Of a stretch of DNA of 33,049 bases, positions 1 through 8,482 are shown piece after piece. Position 1 is the stretch's first letter, and every line of letters begins with the position of its first letter. This DNA is from Clostridiales bacterium UBA1740 (GTDB lineage: Bacteria > Bacillota > Clostridia > Oscillospirales > CAG-272): positions 91,526-124,574 of the forward strand of contig DCHY01000019.1 in assembly GCA_002315715.1 (NCBI GenBank), given 5' to 3'. The notes beneath the pieces were generated by a model. The model worked only from the letters and a program-made list of their open reading frames with translations, made no database searches and was not told where the DNA came from. The translations under genes and the position numbers were made by a program.

Positions 1-1945
1 CGGGAAGCGCCGACGCCACGTACTCGTTCAGGGAAAGCAAATCTTTGCCGTACGTCTCTTTCACGTATTTTACGTAATCGCTTTCCTCGGAGAAGCGGGT
101 AATCACCCGGGAAACCGTAAACTCACGGCCGAGAACCGAGATTTTCTGTCCGACTTGATAATTCTCGTATTCCATCTTATATCCGCCGTAAATCGGATAG
201 TTGATGGCAACCATCGTGCCGGCGGCAGGGGGCGTTTGTACTTCCGTCTGTGTCGATGCCGGGACGACGTAATCACTGTAACCGAGGTTTTCCATGGCTT
301 TTTGCGCGGCAAGCAACGAATGAACGTAGAAACATTTTTGTTCGCCTTCCACCACGCCGACGATGCGCAGATAACGGTTATAGAGAAGCGTCGATTTGTC
401 CGTGACAAGGCCGAGGAGCGACTCGTAGGAGTCTAAGTAAGAAAAGGAAGAAGACTTGAGAAGTTCGTCCGCCATCGCCCGGGTGACGATCATATCGCCG
501 ACGTCCGTCAACGTCCGGCTTCCACAAAGGACGGTCGCATCGCCGAGTTGTTTATCGGTCAGCATCACTCCGTTGCCGCTGACGCTTCCGCTCGCGGAAG
601 TCATAAACGATCCGCCCGTAAACGTGAGAGTCGTTTTCTCGGGTTCTTCGGCTTGCTGAACGAAATAGGCGATATCAATACCGTTTTTGCCGATGCTGTC
701 GGAGAGCGCCGTGTAACTGCGCGACGGGTCAACCGGCAGTAAAAAGACGTTTTCGCTGATCGATTCTTTGACGTCGAAATACTGTTTGATAGACACGCCG
801 AAGGCGGCAGACAGAAAGACCGAAACGACCGACAAAAGCACCATCACCACGCGCAAAAGGCGTTTACCTTTTTTCTTCTTACCGCCGAAAGACGAGAAGA
901 AGTTTTCGCGCCAAGCGGCGGACAGGGCGTTTTTGAAATGATAGAGCCGTCCGTACCGTCCGCCCTCTGCCATCGGAGACAAATCCTTCATGGCTTTCGG
1001 TTTTTCGGTGTGAGCGGCAATTTCCATTTCACCCTCGAAAGAACCGTTTTTCAGACGCACTTCGCTCTTAGAATCAAGTATTTGCAAACTTTTATTGTCA
1101 GTTTTGAGATATATCTTACCGTTGACGCTGACAATTTGCAGTTTTATTTCTTCTTTTGGCTCGCCGTAATACTCGATGCTGACGCCGTCGGCTTTCACCT
1201 CGCGCATCGGCAATTCGCCAAGATAAATATGATTTTTATTGCGCGCGACGAAGCCGTTTGCCGCCTCGTTATCGTATACCTTTTGAATCGAGCCGTCCAC
1301 GATTTCGATGACTCGGTCGCTGTAATAATCGACGAGATTTGCCTCGTGGGTGACGAGGAGCACCAAGTGGTTTTTGGAGATTTCTTTTAAGATATCCATC
1401 ACCATGACGGTGTTGGTTTCGTCGAGGTTGCCGGTGGGTTCATCGGCGAGAAGGATAGGCGGATTTTTGACGAGCGCCCTGGCAATTGCCACGCGCTGTT
1501 GCTGACCGCCCGACAGGGTGTCGGGGTGTCGGTCGCGGAATTTTTCCATCGAAACGTTGGCAAGCGACGCCATGACGCGGGCTTCTATCTCTTTTTCGTC
1601 CGTCATACCGCAAAGGCGCAGGGCGTCCGCAACGTTCTCGAAAACCGTTTCGGCTTTATTCAGATTGTAGTTTTGGAAGACGTACCCGATATAGCGATTG
1701 CGGATTTTATCGGTTCCCTTGCCGAGGTCGTTGCCGAAGATCTCGACTTTTCCGCTTCCGAGTTTGTCAAGACCGCCGATGACGTTAAGCAGGGTGGTTT
1801 TGCCGCATCCGCTCTTGCCGTAAACGGCAACCAAGCCGCTCTTCGGCAGTTCGATGTTCAAATTGTCAATGACGTGCAACTCATTGGGTTTGCGGCGATT
1901 GTAATATTTCTCGCCGTTTGTGACACGGATAATGGCATCAGACAT
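1..1945 (-). CDS. ABC transporter, fused ATPase and FtsX-type permease (3' end cut by window edge)
   Basis: Reading leftward from an ATG at 1945, 648 codons stay open to the window edge, so the C-terminus is missing. The first ~230 residues are an ABC ATPase: Walker A GKSGCGKT (43-50), signature LSGGQ (144-148), Walker B ILLADEP (164-170) and switch His200. A linker with a Lys-rich stretch follows, then one membrane segment (about 362-383) and the start of an extracytoplasmic domain, as in MacB/FtsX-type transporters. The remaining membrane segments must lie beyond the edge. The start overlaps the end of the upstream ABC gene by 8 nt, so translation is probably coupled and the two proteins may form a heterodimer. 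The substrate is unknown; peptide, lipoprotein or antibiotic-response export are the usual roles of this class. Confidence 0.9.
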   Translation of the reverse strand, partial: MSDAIIRVTNGEKYYNRRKPNELHVIDNLNIELPKSGLVAVYGKSGCGKTTLLNVIGGLDKLGSGKVEIFGNDLGKGTDKIRNRYIGYVFQNYNLNKAETVFENVADALRLCGMTDEKEIEARVMASLANVSMEKFRDRHPDTLSGGQQQRVAIARALVKNPPILLADEPTGNLDETNTVMVMDILKEISKNHLVLLVTHEANLVDYYSDRVIEIVDGSIQKVYDNEAANGFVARNKNHIYLGELPMREVKADGVSIEYYGEPKEEIKLQIVSVNGKIYLKTDNKSLQILDSKSEVRLKNGSFEGEMEIAAHTEKPKAMKDLSPMAEGGRYGRLYHFKNALSAAWRENFFSSFGGKKKKGKRLLRVVMVLLSVVSVFLSAAFGVSIKQYFDVKESISENVFLLPVDPSRSYTALSDSIGKNGIDIAYFVQQAEEPEKTTLTFTGGSFMTSASGSVSGNGVMLTDKQLGDATVLCGSRTLTDVGDMIVTRAMADELLKSSSFSYLDSYESLLGLVTDKSTLLYNRYLRIVGVVEGEQKCFYVHSLLAAQKAMENLGYSDYVVPASTQTEVQTPPAAGTMVAINYPIYGGYKMEYENYQVGQKISVLGREFTVSRVITRFSEESDYVKYVKETYGKDLLSLNEYVASALP

Positions 1946-4238
1946 GAGCAGCACCTTCTTTCAACGTTTTCTTGACGCTGTTTTCAAACATTTTCTTGTT
2001 ATAACGGCGTGCGAGGAACGCGGAAATGCAAAGCAAGAGCAGCGCAATCACGGCGTACTGTGAGAAGTGCATATAGGGGAAAACGCCGTTCGTTTTGGGA
2101 ATGTGGTATACCAATACGCAGGCGACGCCCGTCACGAAGAAACCCGGGAGCAGCGACGCCGCGGTCACGGCAAAGACGCTGAGGCGAATGACTTTCGTGG
2201 GAATACCCATCGATCGCATAATGGCGATGTCGCCGCGCGTGGCGCCCATGGCGCGGGAAGAGCAGAGGCTGAGAAACAGCGAAACGAGCACGACGGTCAA
2301 AACCCAACCGACGAACTGTACGCCGACGAAAAGGACGCGCATCACGCGCTCGAGAATGTCAAGTTTCACCGTTTCGTCACTGACGACGGCGATATAGCCG
2401 GCGTTGCGAAGCGTATCGACCTTGTCGTGTGCTTCCTCGTCGTTTTCAAAGAAGAGCGACGCTTGAGTGTACACTTTTCCGTAATACTCCTGCACCAAAA
2501 ACGTGTGAAGGAGCGAGGGTGAAAAGAAGATGGGGGTGTCGTTTAAGGAATAGTTTTTGGCGGTTTTCTCGTCGACGGCGGTTTTGTGGGACATGGGCAA
2601 TTCGTAGGTCAACTGCTCCGTCACTTCTTCGTAACTGTCCCACATCGACCAATAGCCAAACCCGGAGTCGTCGTAGGTGATGCGATGGGTGAAGGTGCCG
2701 TTCAGAGAAGCGCCCACTACGGTGCCCTTGGCGTCAGCCGATCTGAGAACGGCGTCATCGTCAAAGGCGTAGGTGCCGTCGGGCAGGTTAAAATCGACGG
2801 TAATCCAAGAGCCGAAAAGCGAGACAAGCTGCGTCACCGAATCCTTTTTCACTTGGAGCGTCACGGTGAAGTTTTCCTTTTGCCCCGAGAAAAAGGCGAT
2901 TTCCGCCGCCGTTTTGTAGCCGGCAGGGGTGAAGGTTACGGTCGGTCTGACGGTGTTATCGACGTAATACGAAACGCCGACGACGGTGTAAATCGAGCCG
3001 AACCAATCTTTGCTTGACAGGGCTCTTTCCTTAAAGTCCTCGCCGCCGAACAGTTCGCGGTAGAAGAGCGGCACGGAGAGCGCCACTTCGTTTTCTTTTT
3101 CGGGTGCGCGGCCGTACTGTACGGAGAAGCCGGCTTGCATCTTTGCAAATCCGAATTCGGCGATTTCGTCGCCAATCTGCAGACTGACACTTTCGTCGAG
3201 AATGTTGTCGTAGTGCATATACGACTTTGCGCCGACCGTTGCGGCAAGCGCCGACAGTTCGTCGTCGGTGATCGTCTTGCCGTCCTTGCGGACGATGACG
3301 GTGCGCCCGTCGATATGCGAAAACTGATAATTTTCCTGCTTTTCAAAGATGGCGGAGGAGTCCGCCGCCGTGACCACCGTCAAAATGAGAGAGGTCAAAA
3401 TCATCAGCAAGCAAAGAAACGCGGACAGTTTCGGCGTGGCGAAAAACCGCACGGCACCGAGGTGCAATCCGTCTCTTAGCGTCTTCTTTCTCGCCGCAAA
3501 GCCGGTTTTGGAGGGGATTTCGCTCGTTTTCTTGTCGATGGCGGACACGGGGACGGGGGCGCTCAAGGTTTCGTCCGATTCCACCGCGCCGTCGTAAATG
3601 CGGATATGCCGCGTGGCATACGCCGCGACTTCGTCGAAGTTGTGGGTGACGACGATGACGAGTTTATCCCCGGAAACCTCGCGCAAAAGTTCGATAATTT
3701 CGTGCGACGTCTGACTGTCAAGGTTGCCGGTCGGCTCGTCTGCCAAGATGATAGGCGAGTCTTTGGCAAGGGCGCGCGCGATGACCGTGCGCTGTTTTTG
3801 TCCGCCGGAAAGTTGGCTTCCTTTATGGCGGATATGCTTTTCAAGCCCGACCTTGTTTATCAGTTCGAGTGCGCGTGCGCGGCGCTCTTTCGGATTCTCA
3901 ATGTGCATCAGCGCCAGTTCCACGTTCTGAAGAACCGTAAAACTCTCAAGGATATTGTAATCTTGGAAGATGAACGAAATGTACTTTTGGCGATAGGTTT
4001 CCCAGTTGCTCTGTGTAAAATGCGAAGTCGGTTCGCCTTCGATAAAAAGCTCGCCTTCTTCGTAGGTGTCCATACCGCTGAGCACGTTCAGAAGCGTGGA
4101 TTTACCCGAGCCGGATTTACCGGTGACGGCGACGAACTCCCCGCGCTCAAACGAAAGATTCACACCGCGAATACCGACCGCGAGGTTGGTGTCCGACACG
4201 TAGATCTTTCCGATATTTTGCAGTGTTAAAAATGCCAC
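1938..4238 (-). CDS. ABC transporter, fused ATPase and FtsX-type permease
   Basis: This 766-residue protein has a complete N-terminal ABC ATPase: Walker A GKSGSGKS (40-47), Q-loop FQD (91-93), signature LSGGQ (143-147), Walker B ILADEP (164-169) and switch His199. A permease with FtsX/MacB topology follows: one membrane segment at about 271-293, a large extracytoplasmic domain (about 295-625), and three more segments at about 636-660, 687-711 and 727-744. The start is GTG at 4238, chosen because AGGAGGG lies 6 nt upstream. Its last codons overlap the next ABC gene, which has the same architecture. The two therefore look like partners in one four-domain transporter with two active-looking ATPases. 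The substrate cannot be told from sequence. Confidence 0.92.
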   Translation of the reverse strand: MAFLTLQNIGKIYVSDTNLAVGIRGVNLSFERGEFVAVTGKSGSGKSTLLNVLSGMDTYEEGELFIEGEPTSHFTQSNWETYRQKYISFIFQDYNILESFTVLQNVELALMHIENPKERRARALELINKVGLEKHIRHKGSQLSGGQKQRTVIARALAKDSPIILADEPTGNLDSQTSHEIIELLREVSGDKLVIVVTHNFDEVAAYATRHIRIYDGAVESDETLSAPVPVSAIDKKTSEIPSKTGFAARKKTLRDGLHLGAVRFFATPKLSAFLCLLMILTSLILTVVTAADSSAIFEKQENYQFSHIDGRTVIVRKDGKTITDDELSALAATVGAKSYMHYDNILDESVSLQIGDEIAEFGFAKMQAGFSVQYGRAPEKENEVALSVPLFYRELFGGEDFKERALSSKDWFGSIYTVVGVSYYVDNTVRPTVTFTPAGYKTAAEIAFFSGQKENFTVTLQVKKDSVTQLVSLFGSWITVDFNLPDGTYAFDDDAVLRSADAKGTVVGASLNGTFTHRITYDDSGFGYWSMWDSYEEVTEQLTYELPMSHKTAVDEKTAKNYSLNDTPIFFSPSLLHTFLVQEYYGKVYTQASLFFENDEEAHDKVDTLRNAGYIAVVSDETVKLDILERVMRVLFVGVQFVGWVLTVVLVSLFLSLCSSRAMGATRGDIAIMRSMGIPTKVIRLSVFAVTAASLLPGFFVTGVACVLVYHIPKTNGVFPYMHFSQYAVIALLLLCISAFLARRYNKKMFENSVKKTLKEGAAHV

Positions 4239-4284
4239 AAAACACCCTCCTTTATATGGCTTTATATAGGGTACGTCTCCATTA

Positions 4285-4320
4285 TATCATACTATACCCC
4301 GCGCGCGCAAGTCCCCGCCG
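4285..4320 (-). promoter_or_regulatory. Probable promoter for the ABC transporter pair
   Basis: On the minus strand a TATAAT box precedes the AGGAGGG site of the ABC gene, and a weak TTGCGC lies 18 nt upstream of it. The -10 is strong and the -35 is poor. Confidence 0.5.
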
Positions 4321-4456
4321 AAGAGATGGAACCGCATTTTTCGGGGAAGCGCCAACGCGTCGTTTTTTCACCTGGGCAGCGTGCCGTTTTCGCAATTGAG
4401 TCTCCGTTTCCCCGCAAAAGTTCCTGCCGCCGAATTCTTCTTTTGAAAATCGGTGC

Positions 4457-4480
4457 AAAAAAGCCTCGGCAAAAACCGAG
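4457..4480 (-). terminator. Second, weaker terminator-like hairpin
   Basis: CTCGG and CCGAG (4465-4469 with 4476-4480) form a short stem. On the minus strand it is followed by a run of six T. It lies just beyond the main terminator of the regulator gene and resembles it in sequence, so the two look like a tandem duplicate that backs up termination. The rest of 4239-4456 holds only the ABC promoter and no gene that I can support. Confidence 0.45.
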
Positions 4481-4490
4481 AAACCGGCGC

Positions 4491-4521
4491 AAAAAAGCCC
4501 TCGGTTTTGCCGAGGGCTTTT
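4491..4521 (-). terminator. Rho-independent terminator of the CdaR-type regulator
   Basis: A perfect 8-bp stem, GCCCTCGG with CCGAGGGC (4497-4504 and 4510-4517), has a 5-nt loop. On the minus strand it is followed by six T. It sits 12 nt after the stop of the regulator gene. Confidence 0.85.
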
Positions 4522-4532
4522 CGATGTTTTTA

Positions 4533-5627
4533 TCAGAATTTGGTGGGTTTGCTCGTGAGGTACTTCTTGACCATCAGCGCCACGCGGAAGGTGACGGCGT
4601 TGTCGAATTCGCGAAGGTCAAGACCCGTGAGTTTGCGGATTTTCTCAAGACGGTAAACGAGCGTGTTTCTGTGCACGAACAGTTTGCGCGAGGTTTCCGA
4701 GACGTTGAGGTTGTTCTCGAAAAACGCCTGCACGGTCATAAGCGTTTCCTGATCGAGCGACTCGAGTGCGCCGCGGCGGAACACTTCCTGCAGGAAGATT
4801 TCGCAAAGGGAAGCCGGAAGCTGATAAATCAAGCGGCCGATGCCGAGATTTTCATAGGACATGACGTTCTTTTCAATGTCGAAGACTTTGCCGACTTCGA
4901 GAGCGATACGCGCTTCCTTATAGGCACGCGCAAGATCCTTGAGGTTTTCCACGACGGAAGACACGCCGATGACGGCGCCCTTGCCGACCTTTTCCACCAA
5001 CGAGGCGTATATCTTCTCGGCGGTTTTCTGTGCCAAGGAAATTTCTTCCGTGTCGTCTTTTTTCACTTCTTTGACGACAACGACGTCCTGTTCGTTGATG
5101 TTGATGACGTAATCGTCGGGTGCGCCGGCGATCATGGACTGCACGAGGTCAAACGGGGTAAAGCCCAAAGGATTGGCAAATTTAATGACGAGAACGACAC
5201 GGCGCTTGTCGTTAGCGAAGTGAAGTTCGTTGGATTTTGCGTATATATCACTCGGAAGAATGTTGTCAAGAATGATGTTACGAACGAAAGCACCCTTGTC
5301 GTACTTATCGTCGTAAAGCGACTTGATGTTGCCGAAACTGATGGCAAGGAGTTGAACCATACGCTCGGCGTGAGCATCTTCGCCCTGTACGAAGACGATG
5401 TTATCCATACGGACGTTGCCGCTATAGACGAAACGGTAAGTGTAGCCGTCAGAAACGACGGACTCCGACGAGTAAGAGAGCTCCTCACGCACCTTGGTAC
5501 GTGCTTCGCCGACTTTTCCGACGTCGCTGCAGGCGATGACGATGCCGGTTTCATCAATAATTCCGATGGAACGGCCGACAACATCTTTCATTTGATGAAC
5601 GATGTTCTGATACAAGCGATTAGACAT
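4533..5627 (-). CDS. CdaR/PucR-type transcriptional regulator
   Basis: A 364-residue protein. Its N-terminal part (about 1-130) resembles the sugar-diacid recognition domain of CdaR: it begins with a helix, then IGIIDETGIVIACSD. The C-terminal 57 residues are the PucR-type helix-turn-helix (about 308-335, with RKLFVHRNTLVYRLEKI), the hallmark of this family. The middle resembles the GGDEF-like domain of CdaR/PucR proteins. The expected role is control of a catabolic operon in response to a small ligand, but no obvious target gene sits beside it. The start is ATG at 5627 after a GGAGGAG site. It is transcribed alone, from its own promoter to its own terminator. Confidence 0.85.
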   Translation of the reverse strand: MSNRLYQNIVHQMKDVVGRSIGIIDETGIVIACSDVGKVGEARTKVREELSYSSESVVSDGYTYRFVYSGNVRMDNIVFVQGEDAHAERMVQLLAISFGNIKSLYDDKYDKGAFVRNIILDNILPSDIYAKSNELHFANDKRRVVLVIKFANPLGFTPFDLVQSMIAGAPDDYVININEQDVVVVKEVKKDDTEEISLAQKTAEKIYASLVEKVGKGAVIGVSSVVENLKDLARAYKEARIALEVGKVFDIEKNVMSYENLGIGRLIYQLPASLCEIFLQEVFRRGALESLDQETLMTVQAFFENNLNVSETSRKLFVHRNTLVYRLEKIRKLTGLDLREFDNAVTFRVALMVKKYLTSKPTKF

Positions 5628-5667
5628 ATTCTCCTCCGAGGATTTCGTTTTTGTACATCCTGTCTAT

Positions 5668-5696
5668 ATTCTACCTTATTTTTTGTGTTTTTTCAA
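5668..5696 (-). promoter_or_regulatory. Promoter of the CdaR-type regulator
   Basis: TTGAAA (5691-5696) and TAGAAT (5668-5673) are separated by 17 nt on the minus strand, within a very AT-rich stretch. Confidence 0.7.
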
Positions 5697-5761
5697 TATA
5701 TTTTTGAAAAAAGTTTGAAAATTGCATAAATTTTTCTTTAATTGTTTGTATAAAGTTACTG

Positions 5762-6499
5762 TTATTTTTGCAATTCGTAGTGATAAGATAGTGCAGATAG
5801 AATATAGCTCGGCGCCGTTTCACAGCGCAAAATGCGCGGTCCGAGATTGACGGGAAGGAACCCGGCAGCCACCGCCGCCTTGGCTTCTTCGGGGGAAAAG
5901 CCGCCCTCGCTGCCGACGATTACGGCAACGCTTTTGGCTTGCGGATGTGCGGCAAGGACAGCGGGCAAAGACGAACATCCCTCGCCTTCGTAACAGAAGA
6001 GCGGTAAATCAAAATTCTTGGCGGTTACTATCACGTCATCGAACGAAACGATGGGGGAAACTTCGGAAAGGCGGCAGCGGCCGCATTGTTTCGACGCCTC
6101 GTCGGCAATACGGCAAAGGCGCTCTCGCGATTTCTTTTCCCCTTTTTCGTCGGGGCGCTTGACACAGCGCGAACTGATGAAAGGGACGACAAAACGAACG
6201 CCGAGTTCCACCGCTTTTTGCACGACGGTTTCAAGTTTGTCACCTTTGGGATATCCCATAAAAAGTGTGATATCAAGGGGAGATTCGGTTGTTGGCAAAG
6301 CAAAGAGAACCTCGGCTTTCACCTCTTCGTCGCGAATGTAGGTGAGTTTGGCGGCGAAACTGTCCCCCGCCTTGGTACATACGGTTATTTCGTCTCCGAC
6401 GGCAAGGCGCAGTGCTCTCGCAACATGGAAAGCGTCTTCACCGCGTATCACGGCAATCTTTCCGTCAAAATCTTCGTTTTCAATGAAAAATCTCGGCAT
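5762..6499 (-). CDS. rsmE: 16S rRNA (uracil-1498 N3)-methyltransferase RsmE
   Basis: The 245-residue length matches the family. RsmE uses S-adenosylmethionine to methylate U1498 of 16S rRNA. The N-terminal PUA-like part (about 1-70) carries the typical RGEDAFHVARALRL segment. The C-terminal SPOUT domain has GSEGGF (196-201) and LGPRILRCETA (219-229), which form the knotted cofactor site. It is the last gene of the ribF-prmA-rsmE operon. The start ATG follows an AGAGG site. The 33-nt gap to prmA contains a segment that recurs near 23.4 kb (see findings). Confidence 0.95.
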   Translation of the reverse strand: MPRFFIENEDFDGKIAVIRGEDAFHVARALRLAVGDEITVCTKAGDSFAAKLTYIRDEEVKAEVLFALPTTESPLDITLFMGYPKGDKLETVVQKAVELGVRFVVPFISSRCVKRPDEKGEKKSRERLCRIADEASKQCGRCRLSEVSPIVSFDDVIVTAKNFDLPLFCYEGEGCSSLPAVLAAHPQAKSVAVIVGSEGGFSPEEAKAAVAAGFLPVNLGPRILRCETAPSYILSALSYHYELQK

Positions 6500-6504
6500 A
6501 CTGT

Positions 6505-6529
6505 CCTCTTTTGTAAATGATTATTTGCA
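6505..6529 (-). repeat. 25-nt intercistronic motif, copy 1
   Basis: This segment contains the AGAGG ribosome binding site of rsmE and the sequence just upstream of it. It matches 23 of 25 positions of the segment at 23432-23456, which lies in the same place before another operon gene. It also contains an imperfect dyad (TTTGTAAAT and ATTTGCAAA). Confidence 0.6.
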
Positions 6530-6532
6530 AAA

Positions 6533-7453
6533 TCAGTTCTTTTTTGCTAAGATAGCAACCCAATCGTTTTCTTTGGCTTCCTTTTCAATGCGGAATCCGT
6601 ACTGTGGAAGAACGGCTCTGATCTCGTCGGCGCGCGGTTCGATAATGCCCGAGAGAATCAAGGGCGCATCCTTTTTGAGAAGGGCACCGATGTCCTTCAT
6701 CATGCGCAAAATGATATCTGCGACAATGTTGGCAACGCAAAGATCAAAGGGTGCCGCTTTCTTATCCACCCCGGCAAGCAGGTCGGAAACGCCGACGGTA
6801 ATATTGTCGCAACCGTCGTCTTTGGCGTTTTCTCTTGCCACCTTTACGGCGACGGGATCGATGTCGTAGGCATAGCAAGAACCGGCGCCGAGTTTAGAGG
6901 CGCAAATCGAGAGGATGCCGGAGCCGGTGCCGACGTCGAGCACTTTTTCTCCGCCCTTGATTTCATCCTGCAAGAGCGTGACGACGAGGCGCGTCGTTTC
7001 GTGCGTGCCGGTGCCGAACGCCATGCCGGGATCCATGCGGACGACCACCTCGCCGTCCTTGGCTTCGTACGTTTCCCAAGCCGGAACGATGGTGACTCTG
7101 CCGAGCGGGACGGGTTTATAATACTGTTTCCAAGACTCCGCCCAGTCGTCTTCCGACAAACCGGCGCAGGCGATGTCTGCCTGTATACCGAGAGACGAGA
7201 AGCGTTCTTTCAAAAACGAAAGATAATCCGGCAACGGCTTTTCCGCCGGCACGAAAAGCGACACTTTCACCACGTCGCGATTGGCGCCGAGAATCGTCTC
7301 GTCGACGAGTTCGCCGTACATGCCGTTGAGCGAGAAATCGCTGTAATCTTCAATCATCAAGCCGTTATCGAGCATGCTCATCACGGCGCAAATGTCTTCT
7401 TTATCTTTCAGAGCCCCCGTTACGGTGACTTGCGTCCACTGATTGTTTTTCAT
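6533..7453 (-). CDS. prmA: Ribosomal protein L11 methyltransferase PrmA
   Basis: A 306-residue class I methyltransferase. The N-terminal domain binds L11. The catalytic domain has the diagnostic DPGMAFGTGTH (141-151), the SAM-binding VLDVGTGSG (171-179) and a later CVANIVADI. It methylates ribosomal protein L11. The ATG at 7453 overlaps the ribF stop codon as ATGA, and its AAGGAG site lies inside the end of ribF, so the two are translationally coupled. The pairing of prmA with rsmE is common in Bacillota. The length is normal and the motifs are intact. Confidence 0.95.
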   Translation of the reverse strand: MKNNQWTQVTVTGALKDKEDICAVMSMLDNGLMIEDYSDFSLNGMYGELVDETILGANRDVVKVSLFVPAEKPLPDYLSFLKERFSSLGIQADIACAGLSEDDWAESWKQYYKPVPLGRVTIVPAWETYEAKDGEVVVRMDPGMAFGTGTHETTRLVVTLLQDEIKGGEKVLDVGTGSGILSICASKLGAGSCYAYDIDPVAVKVARENAKDDGCDNITVGVSDLLAGVDKKAAPFDLCVANIVADIILRMMKDIGALLKKDAPLILSGIIEPRADEIRAVLPQYGFRIEKEAKENDWVAILAKKN

Positions 7454-8355
7454 AAAATACTCCTTGCTTTTCGGGTGTCGTTTTCAATTTGCTTTAAAAG
7501 CGCGTCCGCCGAATCGAATTTTCGTTCTTCTCGCAAATACGCAACGAGCGTGATTTTCACGCTGTCGCCGTAGCAGTCGTCAATCGGCGAAAGCAAATGT
7601 GCCTCGACGTGAGGACGTCGCGCACCGAACGTCGGACAGGTGCCGAAGTTGACAACGGCAGCATACTCCCGCCCGTTCATCTCACAGCGGCCGGCGTAAA
7701 CGCCCTGCTTCGGCGCAAACAAGCCGTCATCCACCGACAGATTCAAGGTCGGAAGTCCGATTTCGTGGCCGAGGCGCCGTCCGTGTTCCACGTTTCCCGT
7801 CAAGTGATACCGTTCACCGAGTGCTTCCGCGGCATTTTCCATATCCCCATTCAAAAGCAATTCGCGGATGCGCGTCGTGGAAAGCACGTCGCCGTTCCAT
7901 ACGAAAGGCTCCACCGTCAAGGTCTCTTTTCCGTATGCCGCCATCAAAGACGAGAGCGTCGCGGCATCCCCCGAAGCCTTGGCGCCGAAGCGGAAATTGA
8001 AACCGCAAACGGCAAGGGAACAACCGAGGGTCTGCAAAAGAATTTCTTTGACGAAACGTTCCGCCGAAAAAGACGAAACGAGTGAAAACGGCGACAAAAG
8101 CACGCCGTCGCACCCCGAAGATGCCAAAAGGCGGCACTTTTCAGCCGAGGAATAGAGGGGTTTTGATGTCTTCGCCGTCGGCGCCTCCGCCGAAAACGTG
8201 AAAACGTAAAGGGGAAGACGACGCTTTGCCGCTTCCTCTTTTGCCCGGTGCAAAAGTTCTCTGTGTGCCAAGTGCACACCGTCAAAAACACCGATGGCGA
8301 CGACGCTGTCCTCCGCGATCGGCTGCATACCGATTTCATACGTACGAATGTCCAC
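7450..8355 (-). CDS. ribF: Bifunctional riboflavin kinase / FMN adenylyltransferase
   Basis: The product converts riboflavin to FMN and then FAD. The adenylyltransferase half shows GVFDGVHLAH (22-31), GFNFRFG (118-124) and STTRIR (159-164). The kinase half shows GRRLGHEIGLPTLNL (192-206) and NFGTCPTF (236-243). I place the start at GTG 8355, because AAGGAGG lies 7 nt upstream and the resulting 301 residues fit the family. A longer open frame reaching 8712 runs through the promoter region and is not needed. This is the first gene of the ribF-prmA-rsmE operon. Confidence 0.93.
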   Translation of the reverse strand: MDIRTYEIGMQPIAEDSVVAIGVFDGVHLAHRELLHRAKEEAAKRRLPLYVFTFSAEAPTAKTSKPLYSSAEKCRLLASSGCDGVLLSPFSLVSSFSAERFVKEILLQTLGCSLAVCGFNFRFGAKASGDAATLSSLMAAYGKETLTVEPFVWNGDVLSTTRIRELLLNGDMENAAEALGERYHLTGNVEHGRRLGHEIGLPTLNLSVDDGLFAPKQGVYAGRCEMNGREYAAVVNFGTCPTFGARRPHVEAHLLSPIDDCYGDSVKITLVAYLREERKFDSADALLKQIENDTRKARSIL

Positions 8356-8380
8356 CGACACACCTCCTTTTCGTCCTATC

Positions 8381-8409
8381 ATTATACAACACTCCGCAGG
8401 CAAAATCAA
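8381..8409 (-). promoter_or_regulatory. Promoter of the ribF-prmA-rsmE operon
   Basis: TTGATT (8404-8409) and a perfect TATAAT (8381-8386) are separated by 17 nt on the minus strand. Confidence 0.7.
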
Positions 8410-8419
8410 GATGCCGGAA

Positions 8420-8448
8420 TTGACAAAGGCAGGCGCGTGTGATAAAAT
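8420..8448 (+). promoter_or_regulatory. Promoter of the MFS-GDPD-methyltransferase operon
   Basis: A perfect TTGACA (8420-8425) and TAAAAT (8443-8448) with a 17-nt spacer. It lies back to back with the ribF promoter. Confidence 0.8.
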
Positions 8449-8482
8449 AATAGCGCAAAATAAAAAAGAGGAGGTCCTTTCC

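Noticed and set aside
4326..5729. A 467-codon open frame on the plus strand
   Set aside because: It is antisense to the CdaR-type regulator, whose HTH and family motifs are clear, and it has no ribosome site or recognisable domain. It is a by-product of codon bias.
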